Origin: an aff. Roholtiella sp. LEGE 12411
GTDB taxonomy: Bacteria > Cyanobacteriota > Cyanobacteriia > Cyanobacteriales > Nostocaceae
Assembly (NCBI RefSeq): GCF_015206995.1
Contig: NZ_JADEXR010000002.1
Span: 50,249-114,248 of the forward strand
Reading direction: 5' to 3'
Length of the DNA stretch: 64,000 bases
Positions 48,333 to 56,996 of the stretch are shown piece after piece. The stretch's first letter is position 1. Each line of letters starts with the position of its first letter. Under the pieces are notes generated by a model that saw nothing but the letters and a program-made list of their open reading frames with translations, did not search any database and had not been told where the DNA came from. Made by a program: the position numbers and the translations under genes.

Positions 48333-51005
48333 TTATACTCCTAAAACTAGCCGATTGCGATGTATGTGTAAGAGTTGAAATTTTGCGAAGTCCGAGGCTC
48401 CCAAGCCAAGGCTTTGAATTTCACCAGCCACTATTTCAAGCATAGACAGAATTTGTTCGGGACGCAACAGCACACCATCTTGGCGATAACTACCCACATA
48501 ACGCATAACAGATATTGACTCTGCAATACTTTGATAGGTTTCTACTAATTCCAGTTCAAATAAGCGATCGCGCAGATTTATTAACTGGCTCTTGCCTGAT
48601 TTAGTCGTTTGCTCGTACCAAAGCTCGTCTTTGGCTTTAATTGTATCAATCCATGCTTGCCATTGTGCAGGTGTTGCTTCTGTGAGTACTCCTACTGTAA
48701 TTAAATACTCTGCTGCTTCCAATAATTGGGTAGCTGCTGGAGCTTTCAAATCTAGCTGTACCAAATGATATATAGGTATGTCTGTAGGCAGTTCCCTAGC
48801 TAGTTGTTCGCGGAAAGTATCAACATCCACTGGTACAGTTAACTCAAAATCCACAATCTCACCACTGCTGGTAGCTCCCAGCGCTAAGGCAGTTGCTAGA
48901 GAAATTCGTGGATTGGGATGAAACCCACCTGTGAAAGCAACTGGTAAGCCTGCTCGCCGCATAACTCGGTCAAACAGACGCATTAAATCCAGGTGACTCA
49001 CCAAAGCCATATCGCCTTGCTTGCCAAACCAGACACGTAGTCGTTGTGCTTTGGTGGTGTTGGGGACAAAATTACCAGTGAATTCTGGGACAGATGGCGG
49101 CTCGATGACAACATTGTGTCCGAAGTCAGTGCTGCAAACACCACAGTGTGAACAACCTTCAAACGAGCAATCCGGGACAGTTGCAGCTTCTAGAGCACGT
49201 TGTAAGTCTTCTTTGAGCCATTTTTTGTCAATTCCCGTATCAATGTGTTCCCAAGGGAACTTAACGTCGAGGCGGTCATCAACACTACTATCCTCCATGA
49301 CGTTCCATTCACCGTTTTCCACTTGACGGTATTTCCAGTTTAAACCAGCTTCAGCGATCGCCAACCCCCAAGCTGTAAACGCCTGATCTACGTTCTCATA
49401 CCAGGAATCCATACCCGCACCCAATTCCCAGGCACGTCGCAGTACTTGAGCAAGAGTGCGATCGCCTCGTCCAATGAAATCCTCCATTGCCGAAATGCGA
49501 ACATCGGTGAAATTCACCTTTACTCCCTTCATCCGGCGGAATTCTTGCCGCAGCAGATTTTGCTTACGTTTCAACTCAGCTGTAGAAACAGAGTGCCATT
49601 GAAACGGCGTATGCGGTTTAGGCGTAAAGTTAGAAATTGTCAAGTTAAAGTTAAGCCGTCTTCTGTCCTTAGCCCAACATTCTCTGTGTAGCCAGCTTAC
49701 CGTTTCTGCAATACCTAGAACATCGGCATCCGTCTCACCCGGCAAGCCAATCATGAAATACAACTTGATTTTATCCCAGCCTTTCTCCCAGGCAGTTTTC
49801 ACACCCCGCAATAGTTCTTCATTCGTCAAACCCTTATTAACTATGTCCCGCATCCGCTGGGTTCCAGCTTCGGGAGCAAAAGTCAGTCCACCTTGTCGCG
49901 TACCACCTAGGATATTGGCAATATTTTCATCAAATCTATCTACCCGTTGGCTGGGTAGAGACAGAGAAATATTTTCATTTTTTAACCGATTTTTAATTTC
50001 CATCCCCACTGCTGGCAGGGATAAATAATCAGAACAACTCAGGGATAACAGGGAAAACTCATTATAACCAGTTGCCTTCATGCCCTGTTCAATGGCTTCT
50101 ACCACTTTATCTGGTTCTACATCTCGTGCTGGTCGGGTGAGCATTCCTGGTTGACAAAAACGACAGCCACGAGTACAACCGCGCCTAATTTCAATTGTTA
50201 AACGGTCATGTACCGTCTCTACATAAGGAACTAACCCAATAGAATAAGCTGGTATTGGAGTCGCAACCCGTCGCAGAATTCGTTTTGGAACATTTGGGCG
50301 ATTGGGATGAACTGAGCCATCCTTTGCCATGTTGTAAAACTGGGGAACATATACACCTGGTATCTGTGCCAAATCCAGTAGTAGTTTTTCTCGGCTCAAT
50401 CCTGCTTGTTTGCCTTCTTCCAAGACCAAGCCAATTTCTGGTAACAATTCCTCCCCATCGCCGAGAGCAAAAAAGTCGAAGAAGTCGGCGTATGGTTCAG
50501 GATTTGATGTTGCCGTCTGTCCTCCTGCAAAAATCAACGGAAATGGTGAGTGGGAATCAGGAGATTCTTCTTTTGTTTCCCCTGTTCCTCTTCTGTTTTG
50601 CCTCTCTTGCCACGTTAGGGGAATTCCAGCCAAATCCAACATTTCTAGAATATTGGTTGCTCCCAGTTCATAACTTAGGCTAAAGCCTAAAATGTCGAAT
50701 TCTGTGAGCGATCGCTTTGACTCTACCGCAAACAAGGGTGTATTAGTTTCGCGTAGTTTGGCTACCAGATCTGGGCCTGGGAGATAAGCGCGATCGCATA
50801 ACTGGCGCGGCTGGGCATTCAAAACGTTATAGAGGATGATATGTCCTAAATTGGATGCACCAACTTCATATACTTCTGGGTAGGTTAAAACCCAGCGTAT
50901 TACTGACGTATCCCAAGGCTTGTGTACTGCTAGGCGCTCGTTACCGAGGTAACGCGCTGGTTTTAAAATATCCGATGTTATTAATTGTTCAACTGCAACA
51001 GTCAC
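48333..51005 (-). CDS. TIGR03960/TIGR03936-type B12-binding radical SAM protein
   Basis: 890 residues. The N-terminal part resembles a cobalamin-binding domain; the radical SAM barrel has RRGCTRGCRFCQPG with CX3CX2C ligands for the 4Fe-4S cluster, and SLSLPSQRVD is typical of this family. The C-terminal part (about 650-890, beginning RLRVWFGKQGDMALVSHLDLMR) matches the separate domain known as TIGR03936/DUF2344. The gene commonly lies upstream of rne/rng in cyanobacteria and other phyla, suggesting an RNA-related role that has not been shown to my knowledge. Residues about 137-153 are a polar insert. Confidence 0.9.
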   Translation of the reverse strand: MTVAVEQLITSDILKPARYLGNERLAVHKPWDTSVIRWVLTYPEVYEVGASNLGHIILYNVLNAQPRQLCDRAYLPGPDLVAKLRETNTPLFAVESKRSLTEFDILGFSLSYELGATNILEMLDLAGIPLTWQERQNRRGTGETKEESPDSHSPFPLIFAGGQTATSNPEPYADFFDFFALGDGEELLPEIGLVLEEGKQAGLSREKLLLDLAQIPGVYVPQFYNMAKDGSVHPNRPNVPKRILRRVATPIPAYSIGLVPYVETVHDRLTIEIRRGCTRGCRFCQPGMLTRPARDVEPDKVVEAIEQGMKATGYNEFSLLSLSCSDYLSLPAVGMEIKNRLKNENISLSLPSQRVDRFDENIANILGGTRQGGLTFAPEAGTQRMRDIVNKGLTNEELLRGVKTAWEKGWDKIKLYFMIGLPGETDADVLGIAETVSWLHRECWAKDRRRLNFNLTISNFTPKPHTPFQWHSVSTAELKRKQNLLRQEFRRMKGVKVNFTDVRISAMEDFIGRGDRTLAQVLRRAWELGAGMDSWYENVDQAFTAWGLAIAEAGLNWKYRQVENGEWNVMEDSSVDDRLDVKFPWEHIDTGIDKKWLKEDLQRALEAATVPDCSFEGCSHCGVCSTDFGHNVVIEPPSVPEFTGNFVPNTTKAQRLRVWFGKQGDMALVSHLDLMRLFDRVMRRAGLPVAFTGGFHPNPRISLATALALGATSSGEIVDFELTVPVDVDTFREQLARELPTDIPIYHLVQLDLKAPAATQLLEAAEYLITVGVLTEATPAQWQAWIDTIKAKDELWYEQTTKSGKSQLINLRDRLFELELVETYQSIAESISVMRYVGSYRQDGVLLRPEQILSMLEIVAGEIQSLGLGASDFAKFQLLHIHRNRLVLGV

Positions 51006-51336
51006 TGTGCTATCTTCTAGCTACCTTAATTACAGCTACTCAGCTTTAACTTTAGCATTGATTAGGTTTCCTTACAGGTTTGAATATTGCAACTTACAAC
51101 TCCTTTACATAAACTATGCTCTTAACCTAAGCTTTGGGCCAGCATCGCTCTTTGAACATAAAGTTATGTTACTGAACTTCTAATCGGCAAAAACTGCTGC
51201 ACTATCAGAAAATCTAGCGCTCCATAAGTCGCCATTGGAGGGAAAGGGAAGCTTGTTTGAAGTTCAGATGCCAGATGAAAAGTAGCTTTGTACCTATAGC
51301 CTAAGCCTCTGCGCCAACTTCTGATCGTAGAAGCTT
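51006..51336. other. Spacer between the STAS gene and the radical SAM gene
   Basis: 330 nt without a convincing gene. Both neighbours are on the minus strand, so it holds the radical SAM promoter and the 3' end of the STAS transcript. A 72-codon minus-strand frame crosses it (51164-51382) but overlaps the STAS gene and has no family look. Confidence 0.5.
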
Positions 51337-51678
51337 TTACAGATTTCTGTCTGCCAACTCGGCTTCGCATTCCCATTCCCATATCTCAAACACTCTATCG
51401 AGTTGTGTCATTTCAAAAATAATTCTAATGGACGGAGAAACAGAACAAAGTCGGAAACTCCTTCCTAAAGTCCCAGCCAGCTTAAGTGCAGATACCAATG
51501 CCATTAACCCTGCACTGTCTAAAGATTCTACATCTGCTAAATCCGCTACCAAGATGGACATACCATCTTGTGCCAACGCTGTGGTCAGATCTCGTTCAAA
51601 TTCCAAAGCGTTTGCAGCATTCAGAGAGCCTTGAGGACGAATAACTGCAATCTTGGGATATTTAAGTACTGCTTGCAT
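51337..51678 (-). CDS. STAS-domain anti-anti-sigma factor-like protein
   Basis: 113 residues forming one STAS domain: AVIRPQGSLNAANALEFERD at the start, and LADVESLDSAGLMALVSAL with the phosphorylatable Ser in DSAG. SpoIIAA/RsbV-type proteins bind an anti-sigma kinase when unphosphorylated. No kinase or phosphatase gene is adjacent. The C-terminal stretch is acidic. Regulatory partner unknown. Confidence 0.9.
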   Translation of the reverse strand: MQAVLKYPKIAVIRPQGSLNAANALEFERDLTTALAQDGMSILVADLADVESLDSAGLMALVSALKLAGTLGRSFRLCSVSPSIRIIFEMTQLDRVFEIWEWECEAELADRNL

Positions 51679-52147
51679 AACTAAATCCTATTGAGAGTTA
51701 TTAAAACATCAAGCTGAGGTTTATTTGAACATAAACTCTTTTTTGTTGCATCGACCATACGTCTTAAGTCTCTTTGCGGAATCTTTATTGCTTTAGTATC
51801 TCTGTTTAAAGATTGTCATAAATGCATAGCAAAATGTATTTATATATACTTTTTTTTTATCTCAGTTCCAAAACAATCAACATAGACAGCCGTAGACCAA
51901 ACAAGTCATCTGTAACGATGCTGAGAACAATTGCTTGGTCTATAAATAAAGCCGATTTAGCCCAGGCTCAGTGGTAGATTAAATACTTTCACTTTCATGA
52001 TTGCTAATGGCATATTGTAGGGTAGATAACGAATTATCTATCTGGTTAAATTGTGATATAGATCACTAAAAATCAGTGTCTAAATCACAATTTATACTTA
52101 ACTCTATCTTGGATAATTAAGTATCATATACAGTTGGTTTATTACTT
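51679..52147. other. Spacer, no gene seen
   Basis: 470 nt of AT-rich sequence between divergent genes (STAS, and a small + strand gene). It must hold both promoters. A run of nine T at about 51850 is present. No repeat array or RNA gene recognised. Confidence 0.5.
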
Positions 52148-52345
52148 ATGAAAACTCAGTATGCTATTCGTCACTTGGTAGAGAAAGCTCTTGACATTAA
52201 AAAATTAACTCCAGAGATAGAAAATGAAATCAACTCAGAACTGACGGAATTAGGTTATATATCTGACGTTGACTACGAAGCCTTGGAATTATTAATGGCA
52301 GAGATGGATGCTGGTCGAATCCAGTTGGTTCCTAGCCTGGGATAA
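52148..52345 (+). CDS. Small conserved-looking acidic protein, unknown function
   Basis: 65 residues, all helical by appearance, acidic and soluble (for example LTPEIENEINSELTELGYIS and LELLMAEMDAGRIQLVPS). ATG start. Proteins of this size and pattern occur widely in filamentous cyanobacteria as I recall, without a function. Single gene; coding nature is supported by a start-to-stop frame with good codon use and no competing frame. Confidence 0.6.
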   Translation: MKTQYAIRHLVEKALDIKKLTPEIENEINSELTELGYISDVDYEALELLMAEMDAGRIQLVPSLG

Positions 52346-52520
52346 TAATTCTAATTGATTTACTATTGATGCTTATTTTCTGATATCAAGTTAATTTTAG
52401 AAATGGCTAGGTCATCAAATTTGAAAGTAGGTCAAACTTTTATTAGCACAAACAGCCTATATGACAGGCGCGATATCATCACTTGTATTTTTCTATAAGG
52501 TTGACTATTTAAATCTCTAG

Positions 52521-52880
52521 TCATTGCTGAGTGCTATTTTGGTATGCTTGCCAGAGTTGGTGAACAAATTCATTGAGTTGCTGCTTAGCAGTTGAGTCTG
52601 GTTCAGTTTTTGGTTCTTTGGCTAAAACCTGGCTCAATAAAGTAATTACTTCTGTGTCTAGAGCTGGTCGAAATAAATTGATAGGCCAAAGCAGGTCAGA
52701 TGCTTCTCGCAAATCTGTAACCACCGACGATTCTTGAACGAAATTGACTAACAGTAAAGGACGCACCCAATACAACTGGCGGGAAAGCACAACTTGAATT
52801 ACTTCTGCATACAGATTCCTGTCGCCATGCTCTAAAGACACAATTTGTCCTGGTTGAAAATATAGGCTCATGTCTATCAT
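52521..52880 (-). CDS. Conserved cyanobacterial protein, unknown function
   Basis: 119 residues; either the ATG at 52880 or the one at 52871 (MSLYFQPG) could start it. A small beta-barrel-like N-terminus (QIVSLEHGDRNLYAEVIQV then LYWVRPLLLV) is followed by a Trp-containing loop LLWPINLFRPALD and a helical C-terminus. I recognise no family name. Single gene, divergent from clpS. Confidence 0.6.
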   Translation of the reverse strand: MIDMSLYFQPGQIVSLEHGDRNLYAEVIQVVLSRQLYWVRPLLLVNFVQESSVVTDLREASDLLWPINLFRPALDTEVITLLSQVLAKEPKTEPDSTAKQQLNEFVHQLWQAYQNSTQQ

Positions 52881-53172
52881 TATGCAGTTTGGGCAATGGC
52901 AAAGATTATTTTATGGCTTCCTTCATTTTAAGAGTCACAATGAGCTATGCTTAGATGAAATTCCTGAAACATAAAGATAGCACTATCACGGTAGCATTAG
53001 ACATAAACCTCACAAAGTGCTGATAAAATACTGCCAGGGGCTAATTGCGGCAGTAAAAATTTTCCTGTTATAGTATCCAGACAGAAATACTATAGAATGG
53101 GTAAATAACTGTTAAGCGATCGCTCGACAGATAGTTTGTTGTAGTGAATCAACGATAAAAGAGCAAAGAGCC

Positions 53173-53454
53173 GTGTCAGTTGAAACCATTGAGAAGCGTT
53201 CCACATCCCGCAAGCTCGCGCCTCGGTATCGCGTTTTGCTTCATAACGACGACCACAACTCTATGGAGTACGTGGTGCAGGCACTAATAACCACTGTGAC
53301 GAGTCTCACCCAGCCCCAAGCTGTTAGCATCATGATGGAAGCCCATACGAATGGGCTAGCTTTGGTGATTACTTGCGCTCAAGAACATGCTGAGTTCTAT
53401 TGCGAAACATTGAAAAGTCATGGCTTAAGTAGCACAATTGAACCTGACGAATAG
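53173..53454 (+). CDS. clpS: ClpS adaptor for the Clp protease
   Basis: 93 residues with a GTG start. ClpS binds N-end-rule substrates and hands them to ClpC/ClpA-ClpP. The core RYRVLLHNDDHNSMEYVVQAL has the NDD motif that forms the N-degron pocket, and MEAHTNGLALV has the pocket His. The N-terminal 18 residues are the flexible tail that contacts the Clp ATPase. Cyanobacteria often have two ClpS forms; I cannot tell which one this is. A short GTCAAGA repeat follows the stop. Confidence 0.94.
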   Translation: MSVETIEKRSTSRKLAPRYRVLLHNDDHNSMEYVVQALITTVTSLTQPQAVSIMMEAHTNGLALVITCAQEHAEFYCETLKSHGLSSTIEPDE

Positions 53455-53480
53455 TCAAAAGTCAAGAGTCAAGAGTCATA
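53455..53480. repeat. GTCAAAA/GTCAAGA heptad repeats
   Basis: Three to four heptads of the GGGTCAA type fill the gap between clpS and the CPBP gene. The same units occur at 6381-6456 and 61015-61050. Confidence 0.7.
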
Positions 53481-53518
53481 ATCTGGAGTATTGACTGGTG
53501 ATTGTTGACTTATCTAGT

Positions 53519-54343
53519 ATGAAAATAAACTTTGTCCGTTTAGCCCAAAGCCCTGCCCCCATTAGGCTGGGTTGTTTTATTGCAATTTTATTGCTGCTGT
53601 GGTTGCCCTTTGCTGCACCAATTTACTTACTAGTGCGTGATTCTAACTTAGTAAGTATCTTGACAATAGTGCTGCTATATGCAAACTTTATTTTATTGCT
53701 CAAGTTATGGAGCAAATACGTTTATCAGCAGCCGCAAATGCTGCAACATTATGGCTTAGAATTCACGCGGCAAAATGGTGTAGATTTGCTACGTGGCTTG
53801 GCTATGGGGTTAATTAACATTCTGATACTCTTTGGGCTACAAGGTTTCTGGGGTTGGCTGATATGGCAACAACCGAAAGTTTTCTTGCTGAAAGTGATTT
53901 TAGAAGGTTTAATTGTTGGCTTGGGTTTCGGGTTTGCTGAGGAATTATTATTCCGAGGCTGGTTACTAAATGAGTTACAGAAGGATTACAGTCTGCGCGT
54001 AGCACTATGGACAGATGCCGTTGCCTTTGCTGCACTACACTTTATCAAACCGCTAGAGGCAATTATTAATACACTGCCACAATTTCCAGCTTTAGTAGTT
54101 CTGGGGTTAACGCAGGTATGGGGAAAGCGCTGGCGTAGGGGACGCTTGGGTTTACCAATTGGTCTACATGGTGGTTTAGTCTGGGGTTACTACATTATTA
54201 ATGTTGGAGAATTAACGAAATATTCTGGTAAAGTTCCTGATTGGGTGACTGGTGTGAATAATAATCCTCTACAAGGATTGATGGGGGTACTGTTGATGAG
54301 TGTACTGGCTTTGTGGATACGGGGGCGAACAGTGAAAAATTAA
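53519..54343 (+). CDS. CPBP family intramembrane metalloprotease
   Basis: 274 residues from the ATG at 53519; a GTG at 53498 would add seven residues read from near the repeat. About seven transmembrane helices. The Abi/CAAX-protease motifs are present: EELLFRGWLLNEL (EExxxR with Arg), a following AALHFIKP (FxxxH-type) and LPIGLHGGLVWGYYI (second His, HxxxN/D-like). Such enzymes process prenylated proteins in eukaryotes; bacterial members act in immunity, scaffolding or unknown processes. The gene is downstream of clpS, and coexpression is possible. Confidence 0.88.
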   Translation: MKINFVRLAQSPAPIRLGCFIAILLLLWLPFAAPIYLLVRDSNLVSILTIVLLYANFILLLKLWSKYVYQQPQMLQHYGLEFTRQNGVDLLRGLAMGLINILILFGLQGFWGWLIWQQPKVFLLKVILEGLIVGLGFGFAEELLFRGWLLNELQKDYSLRVALWTDAVAFAALHFIKPLEAIINTLPQFPALVVLGLTQVWGKRWRRGRLGLPIGLHGGLVWGYYIINVGELTKYSGKVPDWVTGVNNNPLQGLMGVLLMSVLALWIRGRTVKN

Positions 54344-54553
54344 AAATGAGTAATGAACTTGTAGAAAAATAAAATATCGGCTAAAAATTGATAGGAATGA
54401 AACGAGAGCCGAGTGGGGTTAATATAATACTAAAGCTAAATTGTTGTCTAGTCCAAGCTTGATATCTCAGTGGGGCAGTATCGATACATTAAGAGCGCAC
54501 TTAGGAAAAGTCTTTAATTAAACGATCGCAAAGGTGAATTATGGCGATCGCAC

Positions 54554-54796
54554 CTACGCCACATTTTTGACTGAGATAATTCCTTCACTACACCACTGGA
54601 TTAGTAGCCATCTGTCAGAATCTTTATCCAGTGCTGGCTTGAGACGGAAATTAAAAACCTCTTGCCATACCTCAACTCCATACTGGGATACAAAATTTGC
54701 CTCCAGTTCTTTGAACTGTTCCCATTGCCGATTTGCGATCGCAGTCAACATGGGAATAATTGCGGTGATTGAGACTTGGGCGGCGACGGATGTCAT
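54554..54796 (-). CDS. Small protein of unknown function at the end of an operon
   Basis: 80 residues, helical, with FKELEANFVSQYGVEVW and RWLLIQWCSEGIIS. It follows the pentapeptide-repeat gene by 57 nt on the same strand. I recognise no family. Coding is plausible because the frame is full-length and in operon position; a + strand frame over the same bases looks like a shadow. Confidence 0.5.
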   Translation of the reverse strand: MTSVAAQVSITAIIPMLTAIANRQWEQFKELEANFVSQYGVEVWQEVFNFRLKPALDKDSDRWLLIQWCSEGIISVKNVA

Positions 54797-54853
54797 TCTG
54801 GGTAGTCCTCAAAAATACAAATAATCGGCATAGGTGGTTTTTTGGTACAATTT

Positions 54854-55492
54854 TTACGCAAGCGTCTCAATCACTGTACCCACCAAACACGTTTTATCCA
54901 AATTAACGCCATTCAAGTTTGCACCTTCTAACTCCGCACAGAGCAAATTCGCCCCTGTCAAGTTCGCCCCGGCCAAATTTGCCCCCCGCAAGTCAGCTTC
55001 TTCGAGATTTGCTTCACTTAATAACGCACCTTGCAAATCGGCGCGACTCAAGTCTGCACCTTTAAGATTTGCCCCAGTCAGGTTTGCACCGCGCAAGTCA
55101 GCACCCCGCAAGTCAACGCCTTGTAAGTTGACGTTCATCAAATTGGCACCACTGACGAAAGCACCCGCTAAAGACACATCACTGAGTCTCGCTCCCATCA
55201 AGTTAGCACCCCGCAAGTTGCTACCCCGCAAGTCAGCGCCTGTTAAATCTGCTTGCATCAGGTTTGCTCCCATTAGGTTCGCCCGTAAGTCAGTTTCTTT
55301 GAGGTTCGCCCCCATCAAATTTGCTCCTTCCAAATGCCCACCTTCAAGTTTGGAAGCTGCGAAATTGGTGCCAACAAGGGTAGCGCCAGCAAGATTAATG
55401 CGGCTTAAATCCAGTTGGGAGAGTTCCTCGTCTTCTAAATTTGCCCCTGGTAAGTGTTTGAGTTTTCCTAATTTAATGGCTTCAATATTCAT
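54854..55492 (-). CDS. Pentapeptide-repeat protein
   Basis: 212 residues of nearly continuous A(D/N)LxG/x pentapeptides (for example ADLRGANLTGANLKGADL), about 35 repeats, with a short non-repeat N-terminus (MNIEAIKLGKLKHLPGANL) and C-terminus. The repeats form a right-handed four-sided beta-helix; functions range from DNA mimicry to scaffolding. Its ATG overlaps the stop of the upstream DICT-HD gene as ATGA, indicating translational coupling. No membrane segment is visible. Confidence 0.93.
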   Translation of the reverse strand: MNIEAIKLGKLKHLPGANLEDEELSQLDLSRINLAGATLVGTNFAASKLEGGHLEGANLMGANLKETDLRANLMGANLMQADLTGADLRGSNLRGANLMGARLSDVSLAGAFVSGANLMNVNLQGVDLRGADLRGANLTGANLKGADLSRADLQGALLSEANLEEADLRGANLAGANLTGANLLCAELEGANLNGVNLDKTCLVGTVIETLA

Positions 55493-56886
55493 TTGGGGTA
55501 ACTACCAATCTCCTCATTAGTCTTGCTGTGACTATCCCAGCGGGAATCAAGTATCCAGATGCCGGCGCTGACTTTGGGTGTCATTTGGGGTAAGTCAAGT
55601 CCCTGTTGCAAACCCATAACTAATAAAGCTAGGGTATCTACAAGTTTAGGATCAAAACGGTTGGATTGTTGCTGTCTGCACTCATCCAAAGCTTGAGTAA
55701 ATATTTCTTGGCGACTCTGATTTGACGATTTTCGCTGATTAACTCGCCATTGAAAGTCTGCCAATAATGCCAAAATTCTTGACTCTAAGGGAATTGCATC
55801 CCCAGCTAAGCCTGCTGGTTCTCCTGTACCATTCCACCATTCGGTTTGGTGGGTGATAATTTGAGCAACTGCCCGTAGTCGTGGCATTGTTCGCAGTACT
55901 TGCGCTCCCGGTACTAAGGGACAAGTTAAGGGAGAACTAGGGGCATCTTCTTGGTAACGTGTAGATATCCCGCCAGTGAGAACGCTTTCAGCTTTCTGTA
56001 ATGGATCTATGCGATGCAGCAAAGCCGCCAGCCGCAATCTCTTAATCTGCCATGCGGGAAGATCTAAAAGCTGTCCCATCGCCTCGGCAAGTACTACTAC
56101 TTCCGCAGCTGCCATTGGATTGTTAACATCTGCCATGTCCATCAGTTGCGCCATCCGCAAAAAGGCTTGGATTTCGTTAGAAACCAAGTTGCGATCTAGC
56201 GTTTGTTGGCGAAGCGCTGTTGGTATGGATAAATTATCCTGTCCAGTCTGGAGGTAATCTACTACACGGGAGACAACTGCACCCAACTTTTGCGTTCTGG
56301 CAATTGAGGGTATAATAGCCTGTTTATAATTTGTAAGCTTTTCCGCCAGTGCTGAGTTGTATTGTTTAATGTGGGCGATCGCTATTTCTACTGTCTCTTG
56401 CACTAACTCTGGCTCAAATGTCCACAAGCCGTAAAATTTACGCTCTAAATCTGATGTAGGTACTCCAGCGTTGCCATAATCTGACTCTGATAATTCTTGA
56501 CAAATTACCATCGCTGTGTATTGCGGTGACAAGATAATCAAGTGCCATTCCTGTGCTACTGGATCGACTGGATCTAATTCTACTAAGTCTATGTTGGATA
56601 ACTGACTTGTGGGATGTTCAGCAAAACCAGTGTCAGGGGCAGCCATTATGGCAATTTCACGGCTGCGCTGGGCGATGTCTGCATATCGTTGGGCTTCTTG
56701 CAGATACCATTTACCCTGTTGGAAGGCTGTGATGACTAGGGGTGTACCGTCGTCGGCTAAAATATGGTCTTCTAGGGCATGACAAAGGGAGACTAGGGTA
56801 TTTTTGTAGTACACCCCGAATCGAATTGGCCTGGTACTATGACGATGGGCAGTTTGGAGCTGTTGTAGGATTGAGCCTTCTAACAT
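55489..56886 (-). CDS. DICT sensory domain protein with C-terminal HD-like domain
   Basis: 465 residues from the ATG at 56886 (MLEGSILQQLQTAHRH). The longer frame to 57066 encodes low-complexity repeat-like sequence and nearly reaches the upstream stop, so I reject it. Residues about 1-190 fit the DICT domain (RPIRFGVYYKNTLVSLCHAL, then WHLIILSPQYTAMV), a light- or redox-linked sensory domain found with two-component and cyclic-dinucleotide proteins. Residues about 240-450 are helical and resemble HD-GYP domains (LAALLHRIDP, ITHQTEWWNGTGEP), but the metal-binding HD pair is not clear. It is coupled to the pentapeptide gene. Confidence 0.8.
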   Translation of the reverse strand: MLEGSILQQLQTAHRHSTRPIRFGVYYKNTLVSLCHALEDHILADDGTPLVITAFQQGKWYLQEAQRYADIAQRSREIAIMAAPDTGFAEHPTSQLSNIDLVELDPVDPVAQEWHLIILSPQYTAMVICQELSESDYGNAGVPTSDLERKFYGLWTFEPELVQETVEIAIAHIKQYNSALAEKLTNYKQAIIPSIARTQKLGAVVSRVVDYLQTGQDNLSIPTALRQQTLDRNLVSNEIQAFLRMAQLMDMADVNNPMAAAEVVVLAEAMGQLLDLPAWQIKRLRLAALLHRIDPLQKAESVLTGGISTRYQEDAPSSPLTCPLVPGAQVLRTMPRLRAVAQIITHQTEWWNGTGEPAGLAGDAIPLESRILALLADFQWRVNQRKSSNQSRQEIFTQALDECRQQQSNRFDPKLVDTLALLVMGLQQGLDLPQMTPKVSAGIWILDSRWDSHSKTNEEIGSYPK

Positions 56887-56996
56887 GAGATTTGGTGAAA
56901 ATAATCGCAGAGGAAGAAAAGAGTGGGGGAGTGGGAGAGTGGAAAAGAAGAAGAGGGGATTTTGCCTGATTTGATTCTGCGTCTTCCCGTCTTCTA

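Noticed and set aside
54834..55520. 228-residue + strand frame rich in KFAP/RFAP/KSAP repeats
   Set aside because: It is the mirror of the pentapeptide-repeat gene on the minus strand; the repeat structure keeps the opposite frame open. The minus-strand product has the known A(D/N)LxG pattern and operon coupling.
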